NCBI GenBank assembly: GCA_937902985.1
Contig: CALFNG010000108.1
Coordinates: 1 to 36,316, forward strand
DNA from: an uncultured Myxococcales bacterium
Lineage (GTDB): Bacteria > Myxococcota_A > Polyangia > Polyangiales > Polyangiaceae
Reading direction: 5' to 3'
DNA length: 36,316 nt
Shown here: in pieces, positions 25,206 through 32,866 of the stretch
Layout of the letters: each line of letters starts with the position of its first letter
Position numbering within the stretch: position 1 is the stretch's first letter
Made by a program: the position numbers and the translations under genes
The notes under the pieces: model-generated
The model's input: the letters and a program-made list of their open reading frames with translations, nothing else
Told to the model about the DNA's origin: nothing
Databases searched by the model: none

Positions 25206-25788
25206 GTACAAGCGGGCTCGGAGGACCCCCGCAGACGGGCGCTGATACCCTTCGACGGCGCGACGGGACGTCCGCTTGCTTGCAGAGTCTGCGATCGCCC
25301 CGTTTCGACTCCAAGAAGTCACGACATCCCAGCCGCGAGGGCGGCGAAGATGCGGCAGGCCCGCGAGGGTGCGCTGCTTCAACGGCGGCGGAAGTGCAGG
25401 AGGGCCATGGGAGAAGAAGACCGGCGTAGGGGAGCGGCTGCGAAGGACCGTTGGAAACGCCGCTGGTCGCGATGCCGGCGAGGACGAGCGCGTGGATGCT
25501 CTTGGCGCTCGGTGTGGGCCGGACCAGTGCGAGCCGCACTTACTGATACGGGGTCCAATACGCCGGCGCGACAACGTACGCCGCAAACCCGGCGGGGTCA
25601 AACAACGACACCACCTTCGTCGCGGTGAGCTGCAGGGAAAATTGCCTGCCCCTGGGCTCGGTTGCTGCGTCCATTTGCGAAAGTAGGGTTAGATAGCCGT
25701 GGCTGCCAAGCGTGCGGTGCTCCTCGGACTGAGAAGCTACGTGTTCGGCGGGCGCGCCGCGAAGGACATCGTACAGTACAGTAGCGAC
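25206..25788. other. Intergenic region; possible minus-strand gene tail
   Basis: This 583-bp gap lies between two plus-strand lipoprotein genes. A minus frame from ATG 25673 would encode 43 residues (MDAATEPRGRQFSLQL ... FAAYVVAPAYWTPYQ) ending at 25540; its codon use is gene-like but no family was recognised, so it may be a relic. The promoter for the downstream gene is expected near the right end. No RNA gene was seen. Confidence 0.3.
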
Positions 25789-26829
25789 GTGCTGGCCTTT
25801 CGCATTCTGGGAGGAGCCGCCGGTTGCCTGGCAGTAGGAGCCTGCGCATCCCTCAGCGGCTTGAGCGCCTACTCGGTTTGCGCCGACGACTGCCTGGATG
25901 CAACGGATGGTAGAGACGCGGCGGGCCTCGCGCAGAACCACAGCGAGGGAGGCAACGGCGCGGGCGACGCCGCAGACGACTTGCCCGCCCCGCCGCCCAA
26001 CAGCGGCTGCGACGCCGCCCTTGCTACCTGCGGCGATCAGTGCGTCGACCTGACGAGCCCCCTCAACTGCGGGACCTGTGGCAATGCGTGCCCGACGTCC
26101 ATCGCCAATGCCCAGCCGACCTGCGGCGCCGGAACGTGCTCGTTCGCGTGCAACGCCGGGTACAGCCTATGTGGGGGCGCATGCATCCAGTACACGACCG
26201 CGGACAATTGCGGAGGCTGCGGCAATGCGTGCTCGGGAAGCACGCCGGTGTGTGGCCCGGCGGGCGTCGCCGGGGCGGATGCCGGCGAGTACACGTGCCT
26301 GTCGGGCTGTCCGTCGGCTACTACGACGCCCTGCAATGGTAGCTGCGTCGACCTCGCGAGCAACGCTAGCCACTGCGGCACCTGCACAACCGCATGCTCG
26401 ACGACCGTGACGAACGCCGTGCCCGACTGCGTTGGACGGGCGTGCACCTTCACGTGCAACAGCGGACACACCCTCTGCGGCGGGTCGTGTGTCGACACGA
26501 CAACCAGCCCGGGCAACTGCGGCAGTTGCGGCCACACGTGCTCCACGAGCGTCGCCAACGCCGCGGCCGCGTGTGCGAGCAGCGCGTGCGGCTTCACCTG
26601 CAACAACGGGTTTTCCCTCTGCAGCGGAGCGTGCGTCGACGAGATGACCGACAACAACAACTGCGGTGGTTGCGGCCTGCTGTTCGCATGCGCTCCCGGG
26701 CATATGTGCCAGAGGGGGCTGTGCGTGTGCAATGCGCCCGCGTGTCCCGCGTGCACCGCGCCCCAGGCCCCTTGCTGCACGGCACTTGGCCTGTGCGGAT
26801 GCGCCCTGGCGGGGGCGACCTGTAAGTGA
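25789..26829 (+). CDS. Cys-rich repeat lipoprotein
   Basis: The protein (346 residues from GTG 25789) has a signal peptide with lipobox LAVGACASLSGLSAYS, typical of Polyangiales Cys-rich surface proteins. GTG 25699 would add 30 residues ahead of the signal and is less likely. The mature part is a chain of about five modules of the type 'C(G/N)G.CVD......NCG.CG..C' (DQCVDLTSPLNCGTCGNAC, CVDTTTSPGNCGSCGHTC, CVDEMTDNNNCGGCGLLF), each followed by 'A.P.C....C.F.C..G..LC'. It ends CVCNAPACPACTAPQAPCC. Disulfide-linked repeats suggest a rigid extracellular stalk or adhesin. Such proteins are often mislabelled as enzymes in databases; no catalytic motif is visible. Confidence 0.8.
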   Translation: MLAFRILGGAAGCLAVGACASLSGLSAYSVCADDCLDATDGRDAAGLAQNHSEGGNGAGDAADDLPAPPPNSGCDAALATCGDQCVDLTSPLNCGTCGNACPTSIANAQPTCGAGTCSFACNAGYSLCGGACIQYTTADNCGGCGNACSGSTPVCGPAGVAGADAGEYTCLSGCPSATTTPCNGSCVDLASNASHCGTCTTACSTTVTNAVPDCVGRACTFTCNSGHTLCGGSCVDTTTSPGNCGSCGHTCSTSVANAAAACASSACGFTCNNGFSLCSGACVDEMTDNNNCGGCGLLFACAPGHMCQRGLCVCNAPACPACTAPQAPCCTALGLCGCALAGATCK

Positions 26830-26982
26830 GGCGCTCGCTGTCAGGAGGGGATTCCGTCGGCGCATCGGCGCGGCGTGATCCCGCACGACGATGCTTCCGC
26901 AATCCTCCTCGCGATGGCGCGTTGCCGCGCCGCAGCCGGGCGGGGCGGCGCGCGAACGGCGGAGCTCAATGACTCGACCGCT

Positions 26983-27008
26983 TGTAACACACCGACCCCC
27001 TTGTTACA
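26983..27008. promoter_or_regulatory. Perfect inverted repeat TGTAACA-12-TGTTACA
   Basis: Two 7-bp arms at 26983-26989 and 27002-27008 are exact reverse complements around a 12-bp C-rich spacer. The arms are AT-rich in a very GC-rich setting. This could be a repressor operator or an end of the adjacent transposase remnant. The 26830-27094 interval around it contains no credible gene. Confidence 0.4.
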
Positions 27009-27094
27009 CGAGAGGCGGCCTCTTGCGCCTCTTGGCGGGCGAACGGCGCTATCACTTCCTCGCCTTCGGTCGCCCGGCCCACGCGGAGCCGAAG

Positions 27095-27237
27095 AATTCG
27101 AGCGTGAGCCCGTGCGGCGCATCCTCGCGCACCTCGGCTTGCCCACGGAGACCACGCCACCCGCCCGAGCCCGCGACCCGACCGACGACCTGGACGACAT
27201 CGAGCCCGCCGGCCAGCTCGACCTCGGGCTGGCGTAG
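27095..27237 (+). pseudogene. C-terminal scrap of a transposase (IS91-like ending)
   Basis: The plus frame ending at 27237 reads EFEREPVRRILAHLGLPTET then TPPARARDPTDDLDDIEP and QLDLGLA. The 'V.RIL.HLGLPTE.PP.APAR.P' string is a typical end of IS91-like transposases in myxobacteria. No zinc-binding or catalytic Tyr region is present upstream in any frame, so only the last 45 or so residues survive. The assignment rests on one motif. Confidence 0.45.
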
Positions 27238-27478
27238 GGAGACGGGGCCCCGCGGGGGGGAGCCCGAGCACGGAAGGCCCGGGGCGGGAGGGGTGCGCCT
27301 TGGACGGGCTCAACGTGGTCGGCGTTCCAGCGCGACGGGAACTGGTTGGGCGTCCGATGGGCGCTATGTTGACCCCGCGCCGCGCTCCGGGGCGCCTTGA
27401 TCGTGCAGGAGCGTTTGGGCTTCCTGCTCGCAGAGCTCGCTCGTGCTAGACGGCGAGTCCATTCTCGGAAGGAACTTC

Positions 27479-28072
27479 ATGCGTCGCGTCCTCGCTTTGG
27501 CCCTCGCTCTCGGAGCCGTCAGCTGCTCGAGTCTCGTTCCGACAGGGACGCCGAAGCCCAAGAAGGACGGCGGCACCTCGGCACCGACCGCCTTTCAAGC
27601 GTCGGGCACGCTCAGCGGTGCCCTGACCGGCACCGTGACCGGCGTGGCCGGCTACGCCGAAGCCAACGTGTCGGGGGAAGATCCTTTCGGGGTGACGCTT
27701 CAAGGAGCGCTGGGGCAAGCCGTGACGATCACCTCGCCGGATCCGAGCACCTTGTCGAACTTTGCCTTCGGATGCACGCTCGGTTTCTCTTCGGTTCCGG
27801 GCAGCGGAACGTTCACCCAGGCAACCGCTGGCGGTAAGGCCTACGACTGCTTGATCAGCTATAGCGCGCAAGGGGCCACCACTGCGACCCAGTTCGGCGC
27901 CGGCACGAACGTCACGAGCACGAAGGATGCGCTCTCGATCGACATCAGCTCGATCGATAAAACCGATTCGATCGCCGGGATCGATTACTACACGCTCCAC
28001 GGCTCGCTCGACATCGTGTTCGTCGCTGCGGACGGATCCGGCACGACGGTCACGGCGTCGCTCACCTTCTGA
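27479..28072 (+). CDS. Small lipoprotein of unknown function
   Basis: This 197-residue protein starts at ATG 27479 with GGAAGGA just upstream. The signal peptide is MRRVLALALALGAVSC with lipobox Cys16. A Lys/Gly-rich linker (TPKPKKDGGTSAPTA) leads to a beta-rich domain: FQASGTLSGALTGTVTGVAG, CTLGFSSVPGSGTFTQATAG, DSIAGIDYYTLHGSLDIVFV, ending TVTASLTF. The single C...C pair (FGCTLG, YDCLIS) may form a disulfide. Similar 'SGT.TG..SG' beta-barrel-like lipoproteins are common in myxobacteria, with no known function. The 22-bp repeat array begins 53 bp after its stop. Confidence 0.75.
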   Translation: MRRVLALALALGAVSCSSLVPTGTPKPKKDGGTSAPTAFQASGTLSGALTGTVTGVAGYAEANVSGEDPFGVTLQGALGQAVTITSPDPSTLSNFAFGCTLGFSSVPGSGTFTQATAGGKAYDCLISYSAQGATTATQFGAGTNVTSTKDALSIDISSIDKTDSIAGIDYYTLHGSLDIVFVAADGSGTTVTASLTF

Positions 28073-28125
28073 GCGGCGGCCGCAGATCACATCGAAGGTC
28101 GTCGACTATGCGCCGGCGATCGATG

Positions 28126-28541
28126 AAGGGCCTTGGAGGTCGCCGCGACCGAGCCTGGAACATCCCCTGACGGGCCTTGGACCTTGCCATGACGGGCCTT
28201 CCATCGTGCCCCGGTCGCTCATGGCCCATGCGATGGGTCGTGATGGCAAGGCCGATAGTCGGTCGTGGCAAGTGCGATCAGCGACCATCGCAAGGACCAT
28301 GAGTCGTCATGGCAAGCGCGATGACTCGCGATGGCAAGTTCGATGACTGACCATGGCAAGTGCCATGGTTCGTCACCGCAAGGGCGATGGTCGACCATGG
28401 CGAGTGCCATGGTTCGTCAGCGCAAGGGCGATGGTCGACCATGGCAAGTGCCATGGTTCGTGATCGCATGGGCGATGACCGGCCATGGCGCTCGCCATGG
28501 GTGCCCATGGCCCTTTGCAAGGTCGGGGATCGCGCCTTTGC
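28126..28541. repeat. 22-bp tandem repeat array, about 19 units, with regularly spaced palindromes
   Basis: Units follow one another without spacers, all 22 bp except a 19-bp unit at 28214-28232 and a last 23-bp unit. Consensus is roughly ATGGTCGNCCATGGCAAGNGCG. The central units (28343-28496) alternate two versions, ATGGTCGACCATGGCAAGTGCC and ATGGTTCGTCANCGCAAGGGCG (quoted at unit level), giving a 44-bp superperiod. Perfect palindromes recur: CCATGGC-4-GCCATGG at 28351-28368, 28395-28412 and 28439-28456, CCATGGCG-2-CGCCATGG at 28483-28500 (centres exactly 44 bp apart), and ATGGTCGACCAT at 28387 and 28431. Outer units are more diverged. Since 22 is not a multiple of 3, coding is unlikely. It lies between two convergent genes, as REP/BIME-like elements often do. 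Confidence 0.9.
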
Positions 28542-28829
28542 GGGCCGTCTAGACTAGGCCTGTCAGGTTCTCCGTGTAGCCGGCCTTCGCGGTGACGTCC
28601 TGGCCGTCCTCAACGAGGCCACACGCTGTCGCAGAAGGCATCGTACAAGCGCCCGAACGCCGGCGAGGCGTCCCATCGGTTCGTTCGACGCGAGCGCCTT
28701 GCCGCCCACAGTTGGGGCGTCTTTGACCGGCCCGTGCCTCGTAGCACCGCGGGCGCGATGACGCCCGCGCGAGCAACGTTTTCATCGCCCCGGTGAAGCG
28801 CAGCTTCATGCCCAACTACTCGCACAATT
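28542..28829. other. Intergenic region with possible minus-strand gene scraps
   Basis: Between the repeat array and the hydrolase stop, minus frames contain short protein-like strings (RTNRWDASPAFGRLYDAFCD, ending at 28610; and DVTAKAGYTENLTGLV, ending at 28549) in different frames. They may be debris of an earlier gene; no family was identified. No terminator hairpin other than those in the array was seen. Confidence 0.25.
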
Positions 28830-29384
28830 TCATTCCAAGAGCCTGATGTCGTGCCCGAGTTCTGAGAGGTCGTCGTTGAGCTGATGGTCGCGACCCTCCA
28901 AGCGGCGGATGATGGCATGCGGAAAAGCTGTTGCGAACTTCTCGATATGAGAGAAGGGCACAGTCTCATCATCGCGACCCTGATAAAAATAGAATGGAGC
29001 GCCGTCGTGAAGCTCGACGGCCATCTGTCTGGTAGGTCGGAGGTCGTCGCTCGGCCAGCCGCCGTCACCTATGAAGGGCGTCGCGATCAGGAAGACGGCC
29101 GCAGGCCGCCGCTCCACTGTGCCGCCTGCCAGGTAGTCCAGGAGGATTGCGGCACCGACCGAATGGCCGACGAGAAACACACCGTCGCTCAACTTTCTCA
29201 GTTCCCGGGCGATGCTTTTCTTCCATACCGTGGGGTCGGGATCGGCCTCATCAGGCATCCGCGGATAGTGGATCGTGTAGTCGGGGCCGAGCGCCCCCTT
29301 GAGGCTCGCCACGAGCTTGTTGTCCCACGAGTCATGGGCGCCCCTTCCGCCACCTTGGACGAACAACACCTGTCTCATGCGCAT
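28830..29384 (-). CDS. Small alpha/beta hydrolase (RBBP9/YdeN-like)
   Basis: This 184-residue protein starts MRMRQVLFVQGGGRGAHDSW, the oxyanion-strand opening of RBBP9/YdeN-type hydrolases. The nucleophile elbow is VGHSVGA (S75), the acid is in QGRDDETVPF (D138 or D139) and the catalytic His in EGRDHQLNDDL (H167), so the triad is intact. A cytoplasmic serine hydrolase or esterase of unknown substrate is expected. The frame could start at 29384 or 29378. It is transcribed toward the repeat array and is divergent from the sigma-factor remnant. Confidence 0.87.
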   Translation of the reverse strand: MRMRQVLFVQGGGRGAHDSWDNKLVASLKGALGPDYTIHYPRMPDEADPDPTVWKKSIARELRKLSDGVFLVGHSVGAAILLDYLAGGTVERRPAAVFLIATPFIGDGGWPSDDLRPTRQMAVELHDGAPFYFYQGRDDETVPFSHIEKFATAFPHAIIRRLEGRDHQLNDDLSELGHDIRLLE

Positions 29385-29664
29385 ATTGGTACGCCGGCGA
29401 CCCGATTGGGTGTCGGTTTTCTTGGACAGTCTTCAGCGCTGGCGCGACGACGGAGTCCCTGAGCACCCGCGCGCCTGGCTCATCCAGACTGCGCGAAACC
29501 TGGCGATCGATCGCATCCGGCGAAAGAAGACGCTCGCGGGCAAGCTCGACGCCTACGCCGCCGACCTCGTCGCGGTCGTCGAGCCGCCGGCCTCGCTGGA
29601 GATCCCCGACGACCGCCTGCGCCTCATCTTCACCTGCTGCCACCCGGCGCTCGCGGCGAGATCT
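29385..29664 (+). pseudogene. Middle piece of an ECF sigma factor (ECF42-like)
   Basis: The plus frame reads SLQRWRDDGVPEHPRAWLIQ, TARNLAIDRIRRKKTLAGKL and IPDDRLRLIFTCCHPALA. This is region 2.3-2.4 and the linker of ECF42-type sigma factors ('W...GVP..PRAWL..TARN.AID.LRR', 'DDRLRLIFTCCHPAL'). The start of region 2, all of region 4 and the TPR tail are absent: the match ends at about 29655 and runs into the next gene's leader. It is a non-functional fragment truncated at both ends. Confidence 0.8.
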
Positions 29665-29695
29665 CGACCCCAATGTGGTACGGAGGCTCGTGACC

Positions 29696-31093
29696 GTGCC
29701 CTCATCTCCGAGCTCCGCGGGCCCTCCGTCCAATCCGCTCAAACCGTCGCCTCGGCACCACCCTCTCGACGTCGCGCTGCGCCTCTTCGCCGACGTGCGC
29801 GCGGGCGAGGGGCCGACGGTGCTGCTTCTCACGGCGAACGTCTTTCTGCTCCTCACGGCCTACTACTTCCTGAAGGTCGCGCGCGAGCCGCTGATCTTGC
29901 TTGGCGGCGGGGCCGAGGTGAAGAGCTACGCGTCGGTGGGCCAGTCGATCCTGCTCGTGGCCGTCACCGTCATCTACGGATGGCTCGCGTCGCGCGTCGG
30001 GCGCATGTCGCTCATCGCGTGGGTCACCGTGTTCTTCGTCGGAAACCTCGTTGTCTTCTGGGCGCTGGGCGAGCGCGGCGCGCCGCTCGGCGTGCCGTTT
30101 TTTCTGTGGGTCGGCATCTTCAACCTGGTCACCGTCGCTCAGTTCTGGAGCTTCGCGGCCGATATCTACTCCGAAGAGCAAGGCAAGCGCCTCTTCCCGA
30201 TCATCGGCATCGGCAGCTCGATCGGCGCCGTGGCGGGGGCATGGATCGCCGACGAGCTGTTCTTCATCGGGCCCTTCCGCCTGATGCTCATGGCCGGAGC
30301 GGTCTTGCTCGTCAGCCTCGCGCTCACGTACGTCGTGAACCAGAGAGAGCACCAGGCCGAGGGCCTTCGGGCGCGCTCGCAGGAGAGCGTCGAGAAGGCG
30401 GAGCCCATCGGCGGTGCCAACGGCTTCTCGCTCCTGATCCACGATCGCTACTTGATGCTGTTCGCGATCCTCATCCTGGTCCTCAACCTGGTGACGAAGA
30501 CGGGCGACTACGTCCTCGATCGCAAGCTCATCGCGGCCGCGCACGACGCGGGGCAGGTGACGCACGCCCAGGCCACGCTCTTCATCGGGCAGTTCAAGGC
30601 TCGCTACTTCGAGTGGGTCAACGGCATCGGCGTCGTCCTCCAGCTCTTCGCGGTCTCGCGCATCATCAAGTACCTCGGGCTCCGCGCGGCGCTCGTCATC
30701 ATGCCCATCGCGTCGCTCGCCGGGTACTCCGCGGCGCTCGCGGTTCCGCTGCTCTCGGTTCTCTTCATGGCGCGCGCGGTCGAGAGCAGCCTCGACTACT
30801 CCCTGTCGAACACCACCCGTCAGGCCCTCTGGCTCGTCACCTCGCGGGGCGCGAAGTACAAGGCGAAGCAGGTGATCGACGCGTTCGTGGTCCGCTTCGG
30901 CGACGCGGCGTCGGCGGGCGTGGTCTGGGTCGGGGCCCACGAGCACTTCGAGCTCTCGACGTTCATCGTGATCAACATCCTTCTCTGCGTGGCGTGGCTC
31001 GTGTCGGCCGTGCTGCTCGGCCGCACCTACGCCGAGCGAGCGACGAACGCGCCGCCCAGGTCGATCCCGCCGGGTGCCCTGTCGAACGCCTGA
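29696..31093 (+). CDS. ATP/ADP-translocase-like (NTT/MFS) membrane transporter
   Basis: This 465-residue protein has about 10-12 membrane helices (VLLLTANVFLLLTAYYFLKV, ILLVAVTVIYGWLASRVGRM, LMLMAGAVLLVSLALTYVV). Conserved-looking elements LTAYYFLKVAREPLIL, FWSFAADIYSEEQGKRLFPI (transport-family 'FW.....IY...QAKRLFP.I' signature), GSSIGAVAGAW and YSLSNTTRQALWLVTSRGAKY place it among the ATP:ADP antiporter-like branch of the MFS. It should move a nucleotide or related anion across the inner membrane; the direction cannot be seen. GTG 29696 is chosen because GGAGG lies 9 bp upstream; GTG 29690 and 29675 are alternatives. A second member is encoded at 34664. Confidence 0.85.
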   Translation: MPSSPSSAGPPSNPLKPSPRHHPLDVALRLFADVRAGEGPTVLLLTANVFLLLTAYYFLKVAREPLILLGGGAEVKSYASVGQSILLVAVTVIYGWLASRVGRMSLIAWVTVFFVGNLVVFWALGERGAPLGVPFFLWVGIFNLVTVAQFWSFAADIYSEEQGKRLFPIIGIGSSIGAVAGAWIADELFFIGPFRLMLMAGAVLLVSLALTYVVNQREHQAEGLRARSQESVEKAEPIGGANGFSLLIHDRYLMLFAILILVLNLVTKTGDYVLDRKLIAAAHDAGQVTHAQATLFIGQFKARYFEWVNGIGVVLQLFAVSRIIKYLGLRAALVIMPIASLAGYSAALAVPLLSVLFMARAVESSLDYSLSNTTRQALWLVTSRGAKYKAKQVIDAFVVRFGDAASAGVVWVGAHEHFELSTFIVINILLCVAWLVSAVLLGRTYAERATNAPPRSIPPGALSNA

Positions 31094-31513
31094 AGGGCAC
31101 GCCGCCGCCGGCACCTCCCGGGGCCCCGTCGCGAACGTCGGGTCGCGTACCGCTCGTGCGCCTGCGCGCGCGTGACGACACCTCGGGGGGCCGCCGGGCA
31201 TCCGAAATGAAACGCGCGCGCGGCCCGACCTGGGCTAGAGCGCAGTACGGGAACGGAACGTCCAGCGAGGCACGATGAGCCACCGGATACGACAAACCAT
31301 GCGAGAGAGGCCCGCGAAAAGGGCCCGGCAGGAAGAAGATTGGCCCGCGCGGCCAATCGCTGTCCACGCCGCGTCGCCCGTGCGGCCGACCGGACCCGGA
31401 TCGCCTCCGGTCCGGGTGGCATCTGAGCTGCAGTTGCTCTCGTGGCTCTGGCTACGGCGGTCGCCCTCGTTGGCCGCGGGCACGGGCGCACAGAACGGAG
31501 CCACAGTCGGTCC
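31094..31513. other. Intergenic region between the first transporter and the D15 gene
   Basis: This 420-bp gap holds no credible gene. At 31338-31358 it contains a perfect inverted repeat GATTGGCC-5-GGCCAATC, which is AT-flanked and not followed by a T-run, so it reads more like an operator than a terminator. It lies 156 bp before the D15 start, suggesting that the three downstream genes have their own promoter. Confidence 0.45.
31338..31358. promoter_or_regulatory. Inverted repeat, candidate operator of the D15-kinase-like-transporter operon
   Basis: GATTGGCC (31338-31345) and GGCCAATC (31351-31358) are exact reverse complements separated by CGCGC. The position upstream of ATG 31514 fits a repressor or activator site. 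No matching regulator gene lies nearby, so the factor is unknown. Confidence 0.4.
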
Positions 31514-32866
31514 ATGAGCGCGCGCGGTCGATGGTTCGCACTCGGCGCGGCCGCTCTCCTGGCCGCGGCGGCAATACCGCAGTCGAGCGCCCGCGCGGAC
31601 ACGCCGCCGAAACGTGACCTGCCCGACTATGACGGGCGAGGCAGTCCGCCCACGACCCCCGGAGACGTCGCGCTCTGGGTGCCGCGGGTCATCTTCTCGC
31701 CGATCTACTTCGTCACCGAGTTCTTGATCCGGCGGCCGCTGGGCGCGCTGATCGCGGGCGCCGAGCGCGCGGGCTGGCCCGACCTCTTCTACAACTTCTT
31801 CTTCTTCGGCCCTGACCACAAGGCGGGCTTCGCGCCGCTCGTCTTCGCCGACTTCGGCTTCAACCCGAGCGTGGGGCTCTTCGCCTTCTGGAATGACGCC
31901 TTCACGAAGGGCAACGACCTGAGCTTGCACAGCGGCATCTGGACCAGCGACTGGATCGCCGGAGATTTCGCCGACAGGATCCACCTTCACGGCAAGGACA
32001 CCCTGACGTTCGACGCGCTGGGGGTCCGGCGGCCCGACAAGGTCTTCTACGGAATCGGCCCGCGGTCGCTCGAGGGCAGCCAGAGCCGGTTCGGCATCGG
32101 CGAGCTCCAGGGGTCCGCGACGTTCGATTTTCCGCTCTGGCGCTCGAGCCGCATCAAGGCCGGGGTGGGCGTCCGATCGGTCGACCTCTACCACGGTCAC
32201 TACGGCCGAGACCCCAGCGTCGAGGTCTCCGCGGAGCGCGGCACCTTCCCCCTCCCGCCGGGCTTCGGCAGAGGATACACGGCGGAGTACAACCATCTCC
32301 TCGCGGCGCTCGACTCGCGGCGCGAGCGTCCGGCAGAGGGGTCTGGCTTCCGCGTCGAGGTCGAGGCCGAGCAGGGGAGCGACGTGCGGCACTCGCCGGC
32401 GAGCGGCTGGATTCGCTACGGCGGAACGGCGGGGGCCTTCTACGATCTCAACGGGCGGCACCGCGTCGTCAGCCTCTCGGTGACGTCGCTCTTCGCCGAT
32501 CCCCTCGGCCAGGAGCCGATCCCCTTCACCGAGCTCGTCACGCTGGGAGGCGACGGCCCGATGCGCGGCTTCTACCCCGGCCGGCTCGTCGGTCGGAGCG
32601 CCGCGGTGGCGACGGTGCGCTATCGCTGGCCCATCTGGGTCTGGCTCGACGGATCGCTACAGGCGGCGGTCGGAAACGTCTTCGACGAGCACCTCGACGA
32701 GTTCAGGCCGTCGCTCCTCCGTTTCTCGAGCGCGATCGGGGTCGAGAGCGTCGGGACTCCCGACAACTCGATCGAGATCCTGTTCGGCATCGGCACCGAG
32801 ACCTTCGATCACGGCGGGCAGATCGACTCGTTCCGTCTCGCCCTGGGGAGCAACCGTGGCTTCTGA
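31514..32866 (+). CDS. BamA/TamA-like (D15 surface antigen) outer-membrane protein
   Basis: This 450-residue protein has a signal peptide (GAAALLAAAAIPQSSARA) and no POTRA-like repeats. The body is a beta-barrel of alternating hydrophobic strands: FAPLVFADFGFNPSVGLFAF, LTFDALGVRRPDKVFYGIGP, GSATFDFPLWRSSRIKAGVG. The 'LGGDGPMRGFYPGRLVGRSA' segment resembles the D15/BamA '(V/I)RGF..GR' loop-6 motif, which sits inside the barrel, and the chain ends with an aromatic F. It probably forms an outer-membrane pore or insertion platform. The next gene's start overlaps it by 11 bp, so the two products are made together. Confidence 0.82.
   Translation: MSARGRWFALGAAALLAAAAIPQSSARADTPPKRDLPDYDGRGSPPTTPGDVALWVPRVIFSPIYFVTEFLIRRPLGALIAGAERAGWPDLFYNFFFFGPDHKAGFAPLVFADFGFNPSVGLFAFWNDAFTKGNDLSLHSGIWTSDWIAGDFADRIHLHGKDTLTFDALGVRRPDKVFYGIGPRSLEGSQSRFGIGELQGSATFDFPLWRSSRIKAGVGVRSVDLYHGHYGRDPSVEVSAERGTFPLPPGFGRGYTAEYNHLLAALDSRRERPAEGSGFRVEVEAEQGSDVRHSPASGWIRYGGTAGAFYDLNGRHRVVSLSVTSLFADPLGQEPIPFTELVTLGGDGPMRGFYPGRLVGRSAAVATVRYRWPIWVWLDGSLQAAVGNVFDEHLDEFRPSLLRFSSAIGVESVGTPDNSIEILFGIGTETFDHGGQIDSFRLALGSNRGF

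Noticed and set aside
28219-28520. Short ORFs with repeated MALAMVDHRPC-type peptides
   Set aside because: They arise from reading the 22-bp repeat in different frames; no ribosome-binding site, and the period is not a multiple of three.
28126-28541. CRISPR array
   Set aside because: Units are contiguous 22-mers with no unique spacers and no cas genes nearby.
29702-31201. 499-residue minus-strand ORF
   Set aside because: It is antisense to the first transporter; charged low-complexity composition.
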